DNA of 42,472 nt from Tropicimonas sp. IMCC6043 (GCF_004146235.1 NZ_SELO01000032.1:1-42472), one strand, 5' to 3'. Positions 15,968 through 25,529 are shown, counted from the first letter of the stretch. Translations and numbers: made by a program. Notes: generated by a model from the letters alone, not told the origin.

Positions 15968-16192
15968 ATGCCCGACGTGAGTGGATGGACGCTGGTGATG
16001 GCGGTTCAGGCGATCCAGACGGAGATCCTGCGTCTGCGTGGCACTCCGGGCGAGCGTATCGTGCCGGGAGACGAGTTGTTGCTGGTCGATTACGAGACCG
16101 CGGCCGAGGAACTCGAGGCGGCTTATGCCGAGGCCGTCCGGCTTCAGCCCAACTTGCCGGATTACTCCCAGCTGGTGAACCGGCGCAGCTAG
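15968..16192 (+). CDS. Tsi2-like immunity / antitoxin protein
   Basis: A 74-residue helical protein matching Tsi2 (77 residues, recalled) in pattern: TLVMAVQAIQ (8-17) against TLMVAIQCVA; ELLLVDYETAAEELEAAYAEA (split across 36-56) against the Tsi2 stretch ELEQLLVGYDLAADDLK-NAYEQA; and LPDYSQLV (63-70) against LPPYDRLI. Tsi2 forms a helical dimer that binds Tse2 directly and blocks its active site; it has no DNA-binding domain and none is seen here. It starts 30 bases after the toxin stop, with GAGGCCGAG just before the ATG, so both are on one message. It is acidic overall, which suits binding the toxin. Confidence 0.78.
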   Translation: MPDVSGWTLVMAVQAIQTEILRLRGTPGERIVPGDELLLVDYETAAEELEAAYAEAVRLQPNLPDYSQLVNRRS

Positions 16193-16330
16193 CACCTCGG
16201 GCCCGGCATCCCGGACCCTCCCCGCTGCACCGAACGATCACGCCGGCTCACGGAATCTCGCCTTGTTCCACGACGCGACGCTCTCTAGCTTGTGGCGGAA
16301 AGCAAGGTCCTGCCGCCAGAAGGAGCCCCG

Positions 16331-18211
16331 ATGACGAACTCGCTGCCGTCCCCGACGTGCCGGATGCGCGTGTGCGCCATGATCTCAGCAGTCGCCCTGC
16401 TTGCCGCAGGGACAATCGCCGAAGCGGCGCCGGAGGGCTGGATCACGTCGCACGGGATCTCGACCTTTCCGGGAGAGTTGAAATACCCGGCCGATTTTCC
16501 GCATCTCGACTATGTGAATCCAGACGCACCGAAGGGCGGAGAGATGTCGGTCTGGGCGTTCGGCGGCTATGATTCGATGAACCCCTACACGATCAAGGGC
16601 CGTGCCGACCGTCTCGCTTCCGCGCCCTATGAGAGCCTGCTGGAGGCCACCGCCGACGAGATCGGCGCCGAATATGGGCTTCTGGCCGAGACAATCGAAT
16701 ATCCCGAAGACCGTAGCGAGGTGATCTTCACGCTCAGGCCCGAGGCCCGCTTCTCGGACGGCTCGCCGCTCACGGCCGAGGACGTCTTCTTTTCCTACGA
16801 ACTCTTTCGCGACAAGGGTCTCCCGAGCTTCCGTGCTGTCTTGCAGACCCAGGTCGAGAGCGCCGAAGTGCTCGACGAGCGTCGCATCCGCTTCGTCTTC
16901 CCCGAGGACCAGCCCAAGCGCGACCTGATCCAGACGGTGGGCGGCCTGCCGGTGTTCTCCAAGGCGCATTACGAGGCCAACGGGCTCGACCTCGAAGAGA
17001 ACTCGATGACGCCCTTCCTCGGCTCGGGCCCCTATGTCGCCGAACAGCTCGATGTCGGTAAGCGGTCGGTCTATCGCCGCAACCCGGACTACTGGGGCAA
17101 GGACCTGCCGCTTAACAAGGGCCGGCACAATTTCGAGACATTGCGGCTGGAGTATTTCGCCGACTACAACGTCGCGCTCGAGGGCTTCAAAGGCGGCACT
17201 TACCTCTTCCGGAACGAGGCCAGCTCGAAGAACTGGGCCACGAGCTACGATTTCCCGGCGGTGACGGACGGCTATGTCATCAAGGCCGAGCTCAACGACG
17301 GCACCATCGCCACCGGCCAGAGCTTCGTGATGAACCTGCGCCGGCCGCAGTTCCAGGATCCCAGGGTGCGCGAGGCGATCGGGCTCCTGTTCAACTTCGA
17401 ATGGTCCAACGAGCAGCTCTTTTACGGCATCTACGAGCGGATCAACTCCTTCTGGGAGAATTCCGACCTCGCCGCGACCGGCCTTCCCTCGGAGGCGGAA
17501 CTGGCGTTGCTGGAACCACTCGCGGACAAGCTGCCCGAAGGTGTTCTCGACAGCGAACCGGTCATGGCGCCGGTCTCGGGCGACCGCCAGCTCGACCGGG
17601 GGAACCTGCGCAAGGCGTTGGCGCTGCTTGACGAGGCCGGCTGGGAAGTTGGCGATGACGGCATGCGCTACAAGGACGGCAAGACGTTGAAGGTGGAATT
17701 CCTCAACGACAGCCAGACTTTCGACCGCGTCATCAACCCCTATGTCGAGAACCTGCGCCGTGCTGGTATCGACGCCGTTCACAACCGGGTCGATCAGGCC
17801 GAGGCCACCAATCGCGAGCGCAGCTACGATTTCGACATCATGACCGACCAGTTCCCGATGGGCTACATCCCCGGCGCCGGGCTGAAGCAGTATTTCGGCT
17901 CGGAGACCGCGGACAGCTCGGTCTTCAACTCGATGGGGCTGAAATCCGAGGCTGTCGACAGCCTGATAAACACGATCATCGCCGCCGAGACCCAGGAAGA
18001 TCTGGAAAATGGCGTGCGCGCGCTCGACCGGGTGCTGCGCGCCGAACGCTTCTGGGTGCCGCAATGGTACAAGGACAAGCACACGGTGGCCTATTTCGAC
18101 ATCTACGAGCATCCCGACCCGCTGCCGCCCTATGCGCTCGGCAATATGGATTTCTGGTGGTACAATGCCGAAAAGGCTGAACGGCTGAAGGCAGCCGGCG
18201 TGCTGCGATAA
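16331..18211 (+). CDS. yejA: Oligopeptide / microcin C ABC transporter substrate-binding protein YejA
   Basis: A 626-residue periplasmic solute-binding protein of family SBP5. A signal peptide ends near [10 protein letters not shown]; the mature part opens with [20 protein letters not shown]. It has the family block [20 protein letters not shown] and [20 protein letters not shown], typical of peptide-binding proteins. YejA takes up oligopeptides and, in Enterobacteria, microcin C. Start at 16331 follows AAGGAG; an in-frame GTG at 16292 has no such site. It is first in yejABEF, in the usual gene order. Confidence 0.9.
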   Translation: MTNSLPSPTCRMRVCAMISAVALLAAGTIAEAAPEGWITSHGISTFPGELKYPADFPHLDYVNPDAPKGGEMSVWAFGGYDSMNPYTIKGRADRLASAPYESLLEATADEIGAEYGLLAETIEYPEDRSEVIFTLRPEARFSDGSPLTAEDVFFSYELFRDKGLPSFRAVLQTQVESAEVLDERRIRFVFPEDQPKRDLIQTVGGLPVFSKAHYEANGLDLEENSMTPFLGSGPYVAEQLDVGKRSVYRRNPDYWGKDLPLNKGRHNFETLRLEYFADYNVALEGFKGGTYLFRNEASSKNWATSYDFPAVTDGYVIKAELNDGTIATGQSFVMNLRRPQFQDPRVREAIGLLFNFEWSNEQLFYGIYERINSFWENSDLAATGLPSEAELALLEPLADKLPEGVLDSEPVMAPVSGDRQLDRGNLRKALALLDEAGWEVGDDGMRYKDGKTLKVEFLNDSQTFDRVINPYVENLRRAGIDAVHNRVDQAEATNRERSYDFDIMTDQFPMGYIPGAGLKQYFGSETADSSVFNSMGLKSEAVDSLINTIIAAETQEDLENGVRALDRVLRAERFWVPQWYKDKHTVAYFDIYEHPDPLPPYALGNMDFWWYNAEKAERLKAAGVLR

Positions 18212-18236
18212 CGAACGAGCGGGCAGAACACCTCGA

Positions 18237-19394
18237 ATGGGCGCCTATATCCTCCGGCGGTTGCTGCTGATCATTCCGACGCTGTTCGGGATCATGCTGA
18301 TCAACTTCGTTCTGACGCAATTCGTCCCCGGCGGGCCGATCGAACAGATCATTGCCCAGGTCCAGGGTGAGGGCGATGTTTTCCAGGGCATCGCCGGTGG
18401 CGCCGACGCCGGTGGCGGAGGTGGCGGCGAGGGCGCGGACGAGCGCTATCTCGGCGCACGCGGCCTGCCGCAGGATTTCCTCGACGAGCTCGAAATCGAC
18501 ATGGGCTTTGCCCGGATCACCTGTGCCGAGGGTTTCGAGGGCACGCCGACGCTCGACGATCCGTCCTGCGAGAAGGAATCCATCGGCATCGTCGAACGCT
18601 TCGCCATCCTCATGGGTAATTACCTGCGTTTCGATTTCGGAGAGAGCTATTTCCGCTCGATCTCGGTCGTGGATCTGGTGATCGAAAAGATGCCCGTATC
18701 GATCACCCTCGGCCTCTGGTCGACGCTCATCGCCTATATCGTCTCGATCCCGCTTGGTATCCGCAAGGCAGTCCGCGACGGCACCTCCTTCGACACCTGG
18801 ACGTCCGGCTTCATCATCGTTGCCTACGCGATCCCGGGGTTCCTCTTTGCCATCCTGCTTCTGGTTCTCTTCGCGGGGGGCTCCTACTGGCAGATCTTCC
18901 CGCTCCGCGGCCTCGTCTCGGACGGATGGGAAAACCTCTCTTGGCCGGCCAAGATCGGCGACTATTTCTGGCACATCACACTGCCGGTGCTGGCCTCGAC
19001 GATCTCCAGCTTCGCCACGCTGACGCTGCTGACGAAGAATTCATTCCTCGACGAGATCAAGAAGCAATATGTCATCACTGCCAAGGCCAAGGGGCTGAGC
19101 GAGAGCAGGGTCCTCTATGGACACGTCTTCCGCAACGCCATGCTGATCGTCATCGCCGGCTTCCCGGCGGCCTTCCTGTCGGTCTTCTTCGGCGCCTCGA
19201 TCATCATCGAGACGATCTTCTCGCTGGACGGGCTCGGGCGGCTCGGCTTCGAGGCGGCGGTGGCGCGCGATTACCCGGTGGTCTTCGGCACGCTTTACGT
19301 CTTCGGGCTGATCGGCCTTGTGATCGGCATCGTCTCGGACCTGATGTATGTCCTTGTCGATCCACGGATCGACTTCGAAAGCCGGCGGGTGTGA
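18237..19394 (+). CDS. yejB: Oligopeptide / microcin C ABC transporter permease YejB
   Basis: A 385-residue inner-membrane permease of the DppB/OppB class. The first helix opens [20 protein letters not shown] and is followed by [15 protein letters not shown] Gly-rich periplasmic insert (about 58-72) is usual in alphaproteobacterial YejB. The coupling loop is [20 protein letters not shown] followed by FRNAMLIV. It starts 25 bases after yejA and ends one base before yejE. Confidence 0.9.
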   Translation: MGAYILRRLLLIIPTLFGIMLINFVLTQFVPGGPIEQIIAQVQGEGDVFQGIAGGADAGGGGGGEGADERYLGARGLPQDFLDELEIDMGFARITCAEGFEGTPTLDDPSCEKESIGIVERFAILMGNYLRFDFGESYFRSISVVDLVIEKMPVSITLGLWSTLIAYIVSIPLGIRKAVRDGTSFDTWTSGFIIVAYAIPGFLFAILLLVLFAGGSYWQIFPLRGLVSDGWENLSWPAKIGDYFWHITLPVLASTISSFATLTLLTKNSFLDEIKKQYVITAKAKGLSESRVLYGHVFRNAMLIVIAGFPAAFLSVFFGASIIIETIFSLDGLGRLGFEAAVARDYPVVFGTLYVFGLIGLVIGIVSDLMYVLVDPRIDFESRRV

Positions 19395-19395
19395 G

Positions 19396-20541
19396 ATGAG
19401 CGATATCCCCCAGACCCGCCGCGGTCTCTTCCGCCTTTCGCCGCTCAACCAGCGCCGCTGGCGGAATTTCAAGCGCAACCGGCGCGCCTTCTGGTCGCTA
19501 CTGGTCTTCGCGGTGCTCTTTGTGACCTCGCTCTTTGCCGAGTTCATCGCCAACGACAAACCGATCCTGGTGAATTACCGGGGTGACTACTATTTCCCGA
19601 TCCGGAATTTCTATCCGGAGACGGCGTTCGGCGGCGATTTTCCGACCGAGGCGGTCTATCGCGACGTCGAGGTGCAATGTCTGATCATCTCTGGCGGCAT
19701 TCTCGACTGCTTCGACTATCCCGAGGACGTCATCACCCAGGTCGAGGCCGGGGCGTCCGAGATCGCCGGAGAGCAGGTCGTCCGCGGCTGGATGCTCTGG
19801 CCGCCAGTGCCCTACAGCTACAACACGCCCAACACGCTCGGCCAGCCCGCGCCCTCGCCGCCTGATTCCGAGCACTGGCTCGGCACCGACGACGCGACGC
19901 GCGACGTGCTGGCGCGTGTGATCTACGGCTTCCGGCTCTCGATCCTCTTCACGCTGATCGTCACGGTTTCGGCCTCGGTCGTCGGCATCATCGCCGGCGC
20001 GGTGCAGGGCTTCTTCGGTGGTTGGATCGACCTGTTCTTCCAGCGCTTCATCGAAATCTGGACCTCGACGCCGCAGCTTTACATCATCATCATAATGTTC
20101 GCGATCCTGGGGCGAAGCTTCTGGCTCCTGGTGTTTCTCACCGTGCTCTTCGGGTGGCCGGCGCTCGTGGGCGTCGTGCGTGCGGAGTTCCTGCGGGCGC
20201 GCAACCTCGAATATGTCCGCGCAGCTAAGGCGCTCGGCGTCTCCAACTGGAAGATCATGTTCCGCCACATGCTGCCCAACGCCATGGTGGCGACCGTGAC
20301 GATGCTGCCCTTCATCGTCACCGCGACCATCGGCACGCTGGCCTCGCTCGACTTCCTCGGCTTCGGCCTGCCCTCGTCGGCTCCCTCGCTGGGTGAACTG
20401 ACTCTGCAGGCCAAGCAGAACCTGCAGGCGCCCTGGCTCGGCTTCACCGCCTTCTTTGTCTTCGCCATCATGTTGTCGCTGCTGGTCTTCATCTTCGAGG
20501 GTGTGCGGGACGCCTTCGATCCAAGGAAGACCTTCCAATGA
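19396..20541 (+). CDS. yejE: Oligopeptide / microcin C ABC transporter permease YejE
   Basis: A 381-residue permease of the DppC/OppC class and partner of YejB. The N-terminal segment SPLNQRRWRNFKRNRRAFWS leads into the first helix; the long periplasmic part carries YSYNTPNTLGQPAPSPP and HWLGTDDATRDVLARVIYGF, a hallmark of this class. The coupling loop is EYVRAAKALGVSNWKIMFRH. Start at 19396 immediately follows the yejB stop (TGAGATG), implying coupling. Confidence 0.9.
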   Translation: MSDIPQTRRGLFRLSPLNQRRWRNFKRNRRAFWSLLVFAVLFVTSLFAEFIANDKPILVNYRGDYYFPIRNFYPETAFGGDFPTEAVYRDVEVQCLIISGGILDCFDYPEDVITQVEAGASEIAGEQVVRGWMLWPPVPYSYNTPNTLGQPAPSPPDSEHWLGTDDATRDVLARVIYGFRLSILFTLIVTVSASVVGIIAGAVQGFFGGWIDLFFQRFIEIWTSTPQLYIIIIMFAILGRSFWLLVFLTVLFGWPALVGVVRAEFLRARNLEYVRAAKALGVSNWKIMFRHMLPNAMVATVTMLPFIVTATIGTLASLDFLGFGLPSSAPSLGELTLQAKQNLQAPWLGFTAFFVFAIMLSLLVFIFEGVRDAFDPRKTFQ

Positions 20542-20629
20542 GCGCCCGGGCGGAGAGGGTGGAGGGGGGCTGTCTGCGCCCCGCGCCCCAAGGATGCTTG
20601 GGAGCAGAAGAATGCGGGAGGGCGACGCG

Positions 20630-22243
20630 ATGAGCGGGCGTCGGCTCCTGAGGGTGCGCGATCTGCGTGTCTCCTTCCGGCAGGACGGGCGGGACATGCC
20701 GGCGGTGACGGGCGTTTCCTTCGAGGTCGCGGAGGGCGAGACCGTGGCGCTGGTGGGCGAGTCGGGCTCCGGCAAGTCGGTGACGGCGCTGTCGACGGTC
20801 TCGCTTCTGGGCGACAACGCAAAGGTCTCGGGGTCGATCGATTACAAGGGCCGCGAGATGATCGGCGCGCCCGAGGATGTGCTGCGCGACGTGCGCGGCA
20901 ATGACATCAGCTTCATCTTCCAGGAGCCGATGACCTCACTGAACCCTTTGCACACGCTCGAGCGGCAGCTTGTCGAGTCAATCACTCTGCACCAGGGCCT
21001 CGTGGGCGAGCCGGCGCGGGCGCGGGTGCTGGAACTTCTGCACAAGGTCGGGATCCGGGATCCGGAGAGCCGGCTCGGTGCCTATCCGCACCAGCTCTCC
21101 GGCGGGCAGCGGCAGCGGGTGATGATCGCCATGGCGCTCGCCAACGGGCCGGATCTGCTCATTGCCGACGAGCCGACCACGGCGCTCGACGTAACGATCC
21201 AGGCGCAGATCCTTGAGTTGCTGGCGGAGTTGAAGCGCTCCGAGAAGATGAGCCTCCTGTTCATCACCCACGATCTCGGCATCGTGCGGGCCATCGCAGA
21301 CCGGGTCTGCGTGATGAAGGACGGGGAGATCGTCGAGACCGGCCCCACGGAAGAGATCTTTGCCTCTCCGCGGCATGACTACACCAAGAAGCTTCTCGCA
21401 GCAGAGCCCAAAGGGGTCATGGACCCGGTTGTGGGCGATCCGGAGGTCGTGGTGTCCACCGACAACCTGCGGATCTGGTTCCCGATCCAGCGCGGCTTCT
21501 TGCGGCGCACGGTGGGGCATGTGAAAGCAGTAAACGACGCGAGCTTTAGCGTGCGCGCGGGCGAGACGCTGGGGATCGTCGGCGAATCCGGGTCCGGGAA
21601 AACCACGCTGGCGCTGGCCGTGATGCGGCTCATCGCCAGCGAAGGGCCGGTGATCTTCATGGGCGAGAACGTTCAGAACAAGCCGCAGCGGGCCTTGCGG
21701 GGCCTGCGGCAGCATATGCAGATCGTCTTCCAGGACCCATATGGCAGCCTCAGCCCGCGCATGAATGTCGAGCAGATCATCGCCGAGGGGCTCGGTGTCC
21801 ACAAGCTCGACCGCGGGCGGTCGCGCCGACAGATGGTCGCCGACATCATGACGGAGGTCGGGCTCGACCCGACGACGATGCATCGCTATCCGCACGAATT
21901 CTCGGGCGGGCAGCGACAGCGGATCGCCATCGCCCGGGCGATGATCCTCGAACCGCGCCTGGTGGTGCTCGACGAGCCGACCTCGGCGCTCGACATGACG
22001 GTGCAGGTGCAGATCGTGGAACTGCTCCGTCGACTGCAGGCGAAGCACGGGCTGGCCTATCTCTTCATCAGCCATGACCTGAGGGTGGTGCGGGCGCTGA
22101 GCCACAAGGTCATCGTCATGAAGCAGGGCGATATCCTGGAAAGCGGCACCGCGCAGGAGGTATTCGCCGCGCCGAAGACGGCGTATACGCGGGAACTCAT
22201 CGCCGCGGCGTTCAACCTCAAGGATGCGTCCGCGGCGGGCTGA
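20630..22243 (+). CDS. yejF: Oligopeptide / microcin C ABC transporter ATP-binding protein YejF
   Basis: A 537-residue fused ATPase with two nucleotide-binding domains. Each has Walker A GESGSGK(S/T), signature LSGGQRQR or FSGGQRQR, and Walker [13 protein letters not shown] or [12 protein letters not shown], plus H-loops [10 protein letters not shown] and [10 protein letters not shown]. It powers YejBE. Start at 20630 (MSGRRLLRV) follows GGGAGGG; an ATG at 20612 is a possible alternative. The 88-base gap after yejE is GC-rich and holds a small hairpin (CCCAAG-GATG-CTTGGG, 20587-20602) but no U-tract, so co-transcription is likely. Confidence 0.9.
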   Translation: MSGRRLLRVRDLRVSFRQDGRDMPAVTGVSFEVAEGETVALVGESGSGKSVTALSTVSLLGDNAKVSGSIDYKGREMIGAPEDVLRDVRGNDISFIFQEPMTSLNPLHTLERQLVESITLHQGLVGEPARARVLELLHKVGIRDPESRLGAYPHQLSGGQRQRVMIAMALANGPDLLIADEPTTALDVTIQAQILELLAELKRSEKMSLLFITHDLGIVRAIADRVCVMKDGEIVETGPTEEIFASPRHDYTKKLLAAEPKGVMDPVVGDPEVVVSTDNLRIWFPIQRGFLRRTVGHVKAVNDASFSVRAGETLGIVGESGSGKTTLALAVMRLIASEGPVIFMGENVQNKPQRALRGLRQHMQIVFQDPYGSLSPRMNVEQIIAEGLGVHKLDRGRSRRQMVADIMTEVGLDPTTMHRYPHEFSGGQRQRIAIARAMILEPRLVVLDEPTSALDMTVQVQIVELLRRLQAKHGLAYLFISHDLRVVRALSHKVIVMKQGDILESGTAQEVFAAPKTAYTRELIAAAFNLKDASAAG

Positions 22244-22249
22244 GTCCAC

Positions 22250-22279
22250 CCGGACGGAAAGCGCGGCGCCGTTGTCCGG
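22250..22279. terminator. Possible weak terminator hairpin between yejF and hemN
   Basis: CCGGAC (22250-22255) and GTCCGG (22274-22279) enclose a GC-rich loop in the 40-base gap between two convergent genes. No U-tract is visible, so this is tentative. Confidence 0.3.
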
Positions 22280-22283
22280 CTGG

Positions 22284-23639
22284 TCAGATCGCCGAGCTGT
22301 GCCCCGTCTTCGCCATTTCGTAGGCGTCGAAGGCTTTCGCGATCATGCGGGTAAGGGGACGGCCGGCCGGCGTGATCTCGAAGCCCGCGGGCGTAATCTC
22401 GACGAACTCGCCAAATCGCAGCTTTGCCGAGGCGAAGAGGTCCGAAACGAAGTCCGGCCTCGCGCCGAAATCGCGTTCGATCTCCGCGCGGTGGATGCGG
22501 AAGCTGCACATCAGCGTCTCGATCATCCGGGCCCGCGCGAGGTCCTCGCCGGCAAAGGCATGGCCGCGTCCGGTGGCGAAGCGACCCTCCTGAATCGCCT
22601 TGGCGTACTCCCCGGTGCCGGAGATGTTCTGCGCGTAGCCTTGCGGGAAGCGCGAGATCGCAGAAGCGCCAAGGCCGATCAGCGCTGGCGCCGGGTCCAC
22701 GGTATAGCCCTGGAAGTTCCGGCGGAGCGTGCCGTCGCGGGCGGCGATGGCCATCGAATCGCCCTTGGCGGCAAAATGGTCGATGCCGATCTCATCGTAG
22801 CCGTCCCAGAGGAAGAGCCGCCGGGCGGTATCGAAGAGATGCAGCCGTTCCTCGGGCGTGGGCAGCGCATCAGACGGAATCAGCGTCTGCCGCCGCGCCA
22901 TCCAGGGGACGTGGGCATAGCCATAGAGCGCCACGCGGTCGGGCGAGAGCGAGAGAAGTTTCTGCACAGAGTCGGTGATCTTCGCGCGGCTCTGATGCGG
23001 CAGGCCATAGAGGATGTCGGTGTTGAGGCTCTTGACGCCGCGGTCGCGGATGCCGTCCACCGCCGCCTGAGTAATCTCGAAGCCCTGCTCGCGGCCGATC
23101 ACCTTCTGGATATCGGGGTCAAAATCCTGCACCCCGATCGAGGCGCGTGTCATGCCGGCCGCAGCCAGAGCGTCCAGGCGGGCGTCGTCGATCTCGTTGG
23201 GGTCGATCTCGACAGAGAACTCGCCGCCTTCTGCCAGCGGAACCGCGCGGAACACCGAATCGGCGAGGTCCGTCATCATCTCCGGGGACAGCAAGGTAGG
23301 TGTGCCGCCGCCCCAGTGCAGGGCGGACAATTTGACGCCGCTCGGCAGTACGGCGGCAAACATGTCGATCTCGGCTTTCAGCGTCTCGAGATAGCCGGCC
23401 ACCGGCGACAGAGTTGCAGTCCCCTGCGTCCTGCAGGCGCAGAACCAGCAAAGCCTTCTACAAAACGGAATATGTATATATAGTGACACCTCCGAGTCGG
23501 GCGGCAGGGCTGCCACCCAATCCGAGAAATGGGACGACCCGACGGCGCTGTTGAAATGCGGTGCAGTCGGATAGCTTGTGTAGCGTGGCACCCGGGCGTC
23601 GAAGAGCCCGAGCTTCGCGAGTTGCGATACGGTTTCCAT
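22284..23639 (-). CDS. hemN: Oxygen-independent coproporphyrinogen III oxidase
   Basis: A 451-residue radical SAM enzyme that decarboxylates coproporphyrinogen III to protoporphyrinogen IX in heme synthesis without oxygen. The N-terminus YTSYPTAPHF (20-29) is typical of true HemN. The cluster motif is C60-x3-C64-x2-C67 in FCRRLCWFCACR, with GGGTPTLL as the SAM-binding glycine motif. The length fits HemN and is longer than HemW-type proteins. A perfect FNR box lies 36 bases upstream. No ribosome site is visible before the ATG, and the predicted FNR-dependent start coincides with the ATG, suggesting a leaderless message. Confidence 0.93.
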   Translation of the reverse strand: METVSQLAKLGLFDARVPRYTSYPTAPHFNSAVGSSHFSDWVAALPPDSEVSLYIHIPFCRRLCWFCACRTQGTATLSPVAGYLETLKAEIDMFAAVLPSGVKLSALHWGGGTPTLLSPEMMTDLADSVFRAVPLAEGGEFSVEIDPNEIDDARLDALAAAGMTRASIGVQDFDPDIQKVIGREQGFEITQAAVDGIRDRGVKSLNTDILYGLPHQSRAKITDSVQKLLSLSPDRVALYGYAHVPWMARRQTLIPSDALPTPEERLHLFDTARRLFLWDGYDEIGIDHFAAKGDSMAIAARDGTLRRNFQGYTVDPAPALIGLGASAISRFPQGYAQNISGTGEYAKAIQEGRFATGRGHAFAGEDLARARMIETLMCSFRIHRAEIERDFGARPDFVSDLFASAKLRFGEFVEITPAGFEITPAGRPLTRMIAKAFDAYEMAKTGHSSAI

Positions 23640-23674
23640 GGGAATACAGATAGGGGCAGGGCGTCGGGAGGACT

Positions 23675-23688
23675 TTGATTGAAATCAA
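23675..23688. promoter_or_regulatory. FNR box between hemN and fnrL
   Basis: TTGAT-TGAA-ATCAA, a perfect dyad. For hemN (minus strand) the centre at 23681.5 predicts a class II start near 23640, with TATCTG (23652 down to 23647) at the -10 position. For fnrL the centre is only 27 bases before the ATG, so binding there would block or overlap its own promoter region. Confidence 0.92.
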
Positions 23689-23708
23689 GTGGGCGCGCGC
23701 GGACGGAA

Positions 23709-24449
23709 ATGCAGGAACTTGAACTCACACATGTGGATTGCCGGGATTGCCCGATCAGGCATCGAGCGGTCTGCGCGCGCTGCGAACCCGACGAACTCGC
23801 GCAGCTCGAAGAGGTCAAATACTATCGTACCTTCGAGGCCGGCCAGACCATCGCATGGACCGGCGACCGGCTCGATTTCGTGGCCTCGGTGGTCAGCGGT
23901 ATTGCCACGCTCAGCCAGACGCTCGAGGACGGGCGCACCCAGATGGTGGGCCTGCTGCTGCCGTCGGATTTCATGGGCCGGCCGGGGCGCGAGATGGCGA
24001 CCTACGACGTGACAGCGACCACCGAGGTGACGATGTGTTGCTTCCGCCGCCGACCCTTCGAGGAGTTGATGCGCACGACCCCGCACATTTCGCAGCGTCT
24101 GCTGGAGATGACGCTGGACGAGCTCGACGCGGCGCGCGAATGGATGCTGCTGCTGGGGCGCAAGACCGCGCGGGAAAAGATTGCCTCGCTCCTGACGATC
24201 ATCGCACGGCGCGACGCCACGCTGAATCTTGCCAAGACCGGCGGTTCGCTGGAATTCGACCTGCCGCTGACCCGCGAGGCGATGGCGGACTATCTCGGGC
24301 TGACGCTCGAGACGGTGAGCCGGCAGGTTTCGGCGCTCAAGCGCGAGGGCGTGATCGAACTGGCCGGCAAGCGGCATATCTCGGTGCCCGACTTTGACCG
24401 GCTGATGCTGGAGACCGGCGACGATTGCGACGGCGGGATGCCGGTCTGA
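23709..24449 (+). CDS. fnrL: FnrL, oxygen-sensing [4Fe-4S] transcriptional regulator
   Basis: A 246-residue CRP/FNR-family regulator. N-terminal cysteines C11, C14, C22 and C25 plus a central C110/C111 can supply the oxygen-labile cluster ligands. The cyclic-nucleotide-like beta roll is followed by a dimer helix and the HTH TREAMADYLGLTLETVSRQV; E201, S204 and R205 match the residues by which FNR reads TTGAT. In Rhodobacter FnrL activates cbb3 oxidase, heme genes and photosynthesis genes under low oxygen, which agrees with the FNR boxes seen here beside hemN, uspA, ccoN and ccoG. The ATG at 23709 is preferred to the in-frame TTG at 23679, which lies inside the FNR box. Confidence 0.92.
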   Translation: MQELELTHVDCRDCPIRHRAVCARCEPDELAQLEEVKYYRTFEAGQTIAWTGDRLDFVASVVSGIATLSQTLEDGRTQMVGLLLPSDFMGRPGREMATYDVTATTEVTMCCFRRRPFEELMRTTPHISQRLLEMTLDELDAAREWMLLLGRKTAREKIASLLTIIARRDATLNLAKTGGSLEFDLPLTREAMADYLGLTLETVSRQVSALKREGVIELAGKRHISVPDFDRLMLETGDDCDGGMPV

Positions 24450-24486
24450 CGGGCCAACCCCGATCGACTTTCCCGAACTACAGTAG

Positions 24487-24521
24487 ACAAGGTGGACGGC
24501 ACGGAGACCGTGCCGCCTTGT
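24487..24521. terminator. Hairpin terminator between convergent fnrL and uspA
   Basis: CGGCACGG (24497-24504) / CCGTGCCG (24508-24515) form an 8-base-pair stem with an AGA loop. ACAAGG and CCTTGT extend it from outside across a 4-base bulge. It serves both converging genes; the U-tract is weak. Confidence 0.6.
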
Positions 24522-24539
24522 AGCCGGTTCCCGTGCGCC

Positions 24540-25376
24540 TCAGTGGCTCATGAAGACAGGGATCTTGGCCGCCTCAAGCATGTCGCGGGTCGCGCCACCC
24601 ATGATTGCCTCGCGGAAGCGCGAATGGCCGTAGGCGCCCATGACGAGGAGGTCGGCCTGCTGGTCGTCGCAGTGGCGCGCAAGAACGTCCGCGGTGCGCG
24701 GCATGGTGCCGGCGATGACCGAGATCTCGGCGCGCACGCCGTGGCGGGACAGCATCTGGCTCAGCATTCCGCCCGGATCGGATCGGTCGGGGCCGTGGCG
24801 CGGCGGGTCGATGATGACGATATTCGCCTGGGACGCCTGTTGCAGCAGTGGCAACGCGGCGCGGATCGCGTCGAGCGCCTCGGCGCTCTGGTTCCAAGCC
24901 AGCACCACCTTCTCCGGTCGCTTGAGCACGGTGCCCTCCGGCAGAACCAGAACCGGCACGTTTCCGGCGAAGAGCGCCGCCTCCAGCACCGCCTCCTCGG
25001 CCACGCCCCTGTCCTCGCCATAGGGCTTGGGCAAAACGACAAGATCGCAGAACCGGGACCGGTTGCCGACCAGTGTCTGGATCGTGCCGATCTGTGCCAA
25101 TGCGGAGTCGCTGGCCCAGCGGCATTGCCGCCCCTTGAGCCGCTCGCGCACCGCGGCTTCGATCTCGGCGGCCTCCTCGCGGGCACGTTCGAGTGTCGCC
25201 TGCTCGATGAGCGCGTTGGTTCCGGCATAATAGTAGCCGGGCGTGGAATGGTCGATTCCGAGCGCCAGGATCTCCAGGTGCCCATCCTGCGCCTGGGTCA
25301 GCGCGATCGCGCCTTCCAGAGCGGAACGATCGAGATCGGCGGTGGTCACGACCGCAAGTATCGACTTGTAAGCCAT
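24540..25376 (-). CDS. uspA: Universal stress protein, tandem-domain
   Basis: A 278-residue cytoplasmic protein with two Usp domains. The first starts MAYKSILAVVTTADLDRSAL; the second starts near PEKVVLAWNQSAEALDAIRA and ends DLLVMGAYGHSRFREAIMGG followed by ATRDML. The last stretch approximates the G-x2-G-x9-G ATP-binding motif. Such genes often adjoin ccoN in Rhodobacterales. A degenerate FNR box centred at 25442.5 with TACACT (minus strand, 25413 down to 25408) at the -10 place predicts a start near 25401, so it is probably induced at low oxygen together with ccoN. Confidence 0.88.
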   Translation of the reverse strand: MAYKSILAVVTTADLDRSALEGAIALTQAQDGHLEILALGIDHSTPGYYYAGTNALIEQATLERAREEAAEIEAAVRERLKGRQCRWASDSALAQIGTIQTLVGNRSRFCDLVVLPKPYGEDRGVAEEAVLEAALFAGNVPVLVLPEGTVLKRPEKVVLAWNQSAEALDAIRAALPLLQQASQANIVIIDPPRHGPDRSDPGGMLSQMLSRHGVRAEISVIAGTMPRTADVLARHCDDQQADLLVMGAYGHSRFREAIMGGATRDMLEAAKIPVFMSH

Positions 25377-25435
25377 TTGGGTATCTCTCGGTTCTTCGCT
25401 TGGGAAAAGTGTAGGAGTCGGCCACTCGAGACGCC

Positions 25436-25449
25436 TTGACCTGCCTCAA
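25436..25449. promoter_or_regulatory. Degenerate FNR box, uspA-proximal
   Basis: TTGAC-CTGC-CTCAA differs from the consensus half site ATCAA at one base in the right arm and has TTGAC in the left. Its spacing to the minus-strand -10 element TACACT (25413-25408) is about 32 bases, the class II distance, so it probably serves uspA. Confidence 0.6.
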
Positions 25450-25467
25450 TCTCCGCCTGCGACGACA

Positions 25468-25481
25468 TTGACCTAGATCAA
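25468..25481. promoter_or_regulatory. FNR box upstream of ccoN
   Basis: TTGAC-CTAG-ATCAA, a strong FNR/FnrL site 90 bases upstream of the ccoN start and 92 bases upstream of uspA. The expected class II start for ccoN would be near 25516, giving a leader of about 55 bases. I do not see a good -10 element at the ideal distance. Confidence 0.85.
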
Positions 25482-25529
25482 GGCGGCACATGCCCCATAC
25501 CATCAGAAGCGGATAAAGTATTGCGACGG

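Noticed and set aside
15300-16330. Toxin pair as part of a mobile island
   Set aside because: No integrase, attachment repeat, tRNA or transposon ends flank it, and composition appears similar to the neighbours by eye; transfer is possible but not shown.
16385-18112. 575-codon open frame on the minus strand
   Set aside because: Antisense shadow of yejA with no domain, signal or ribosome site.
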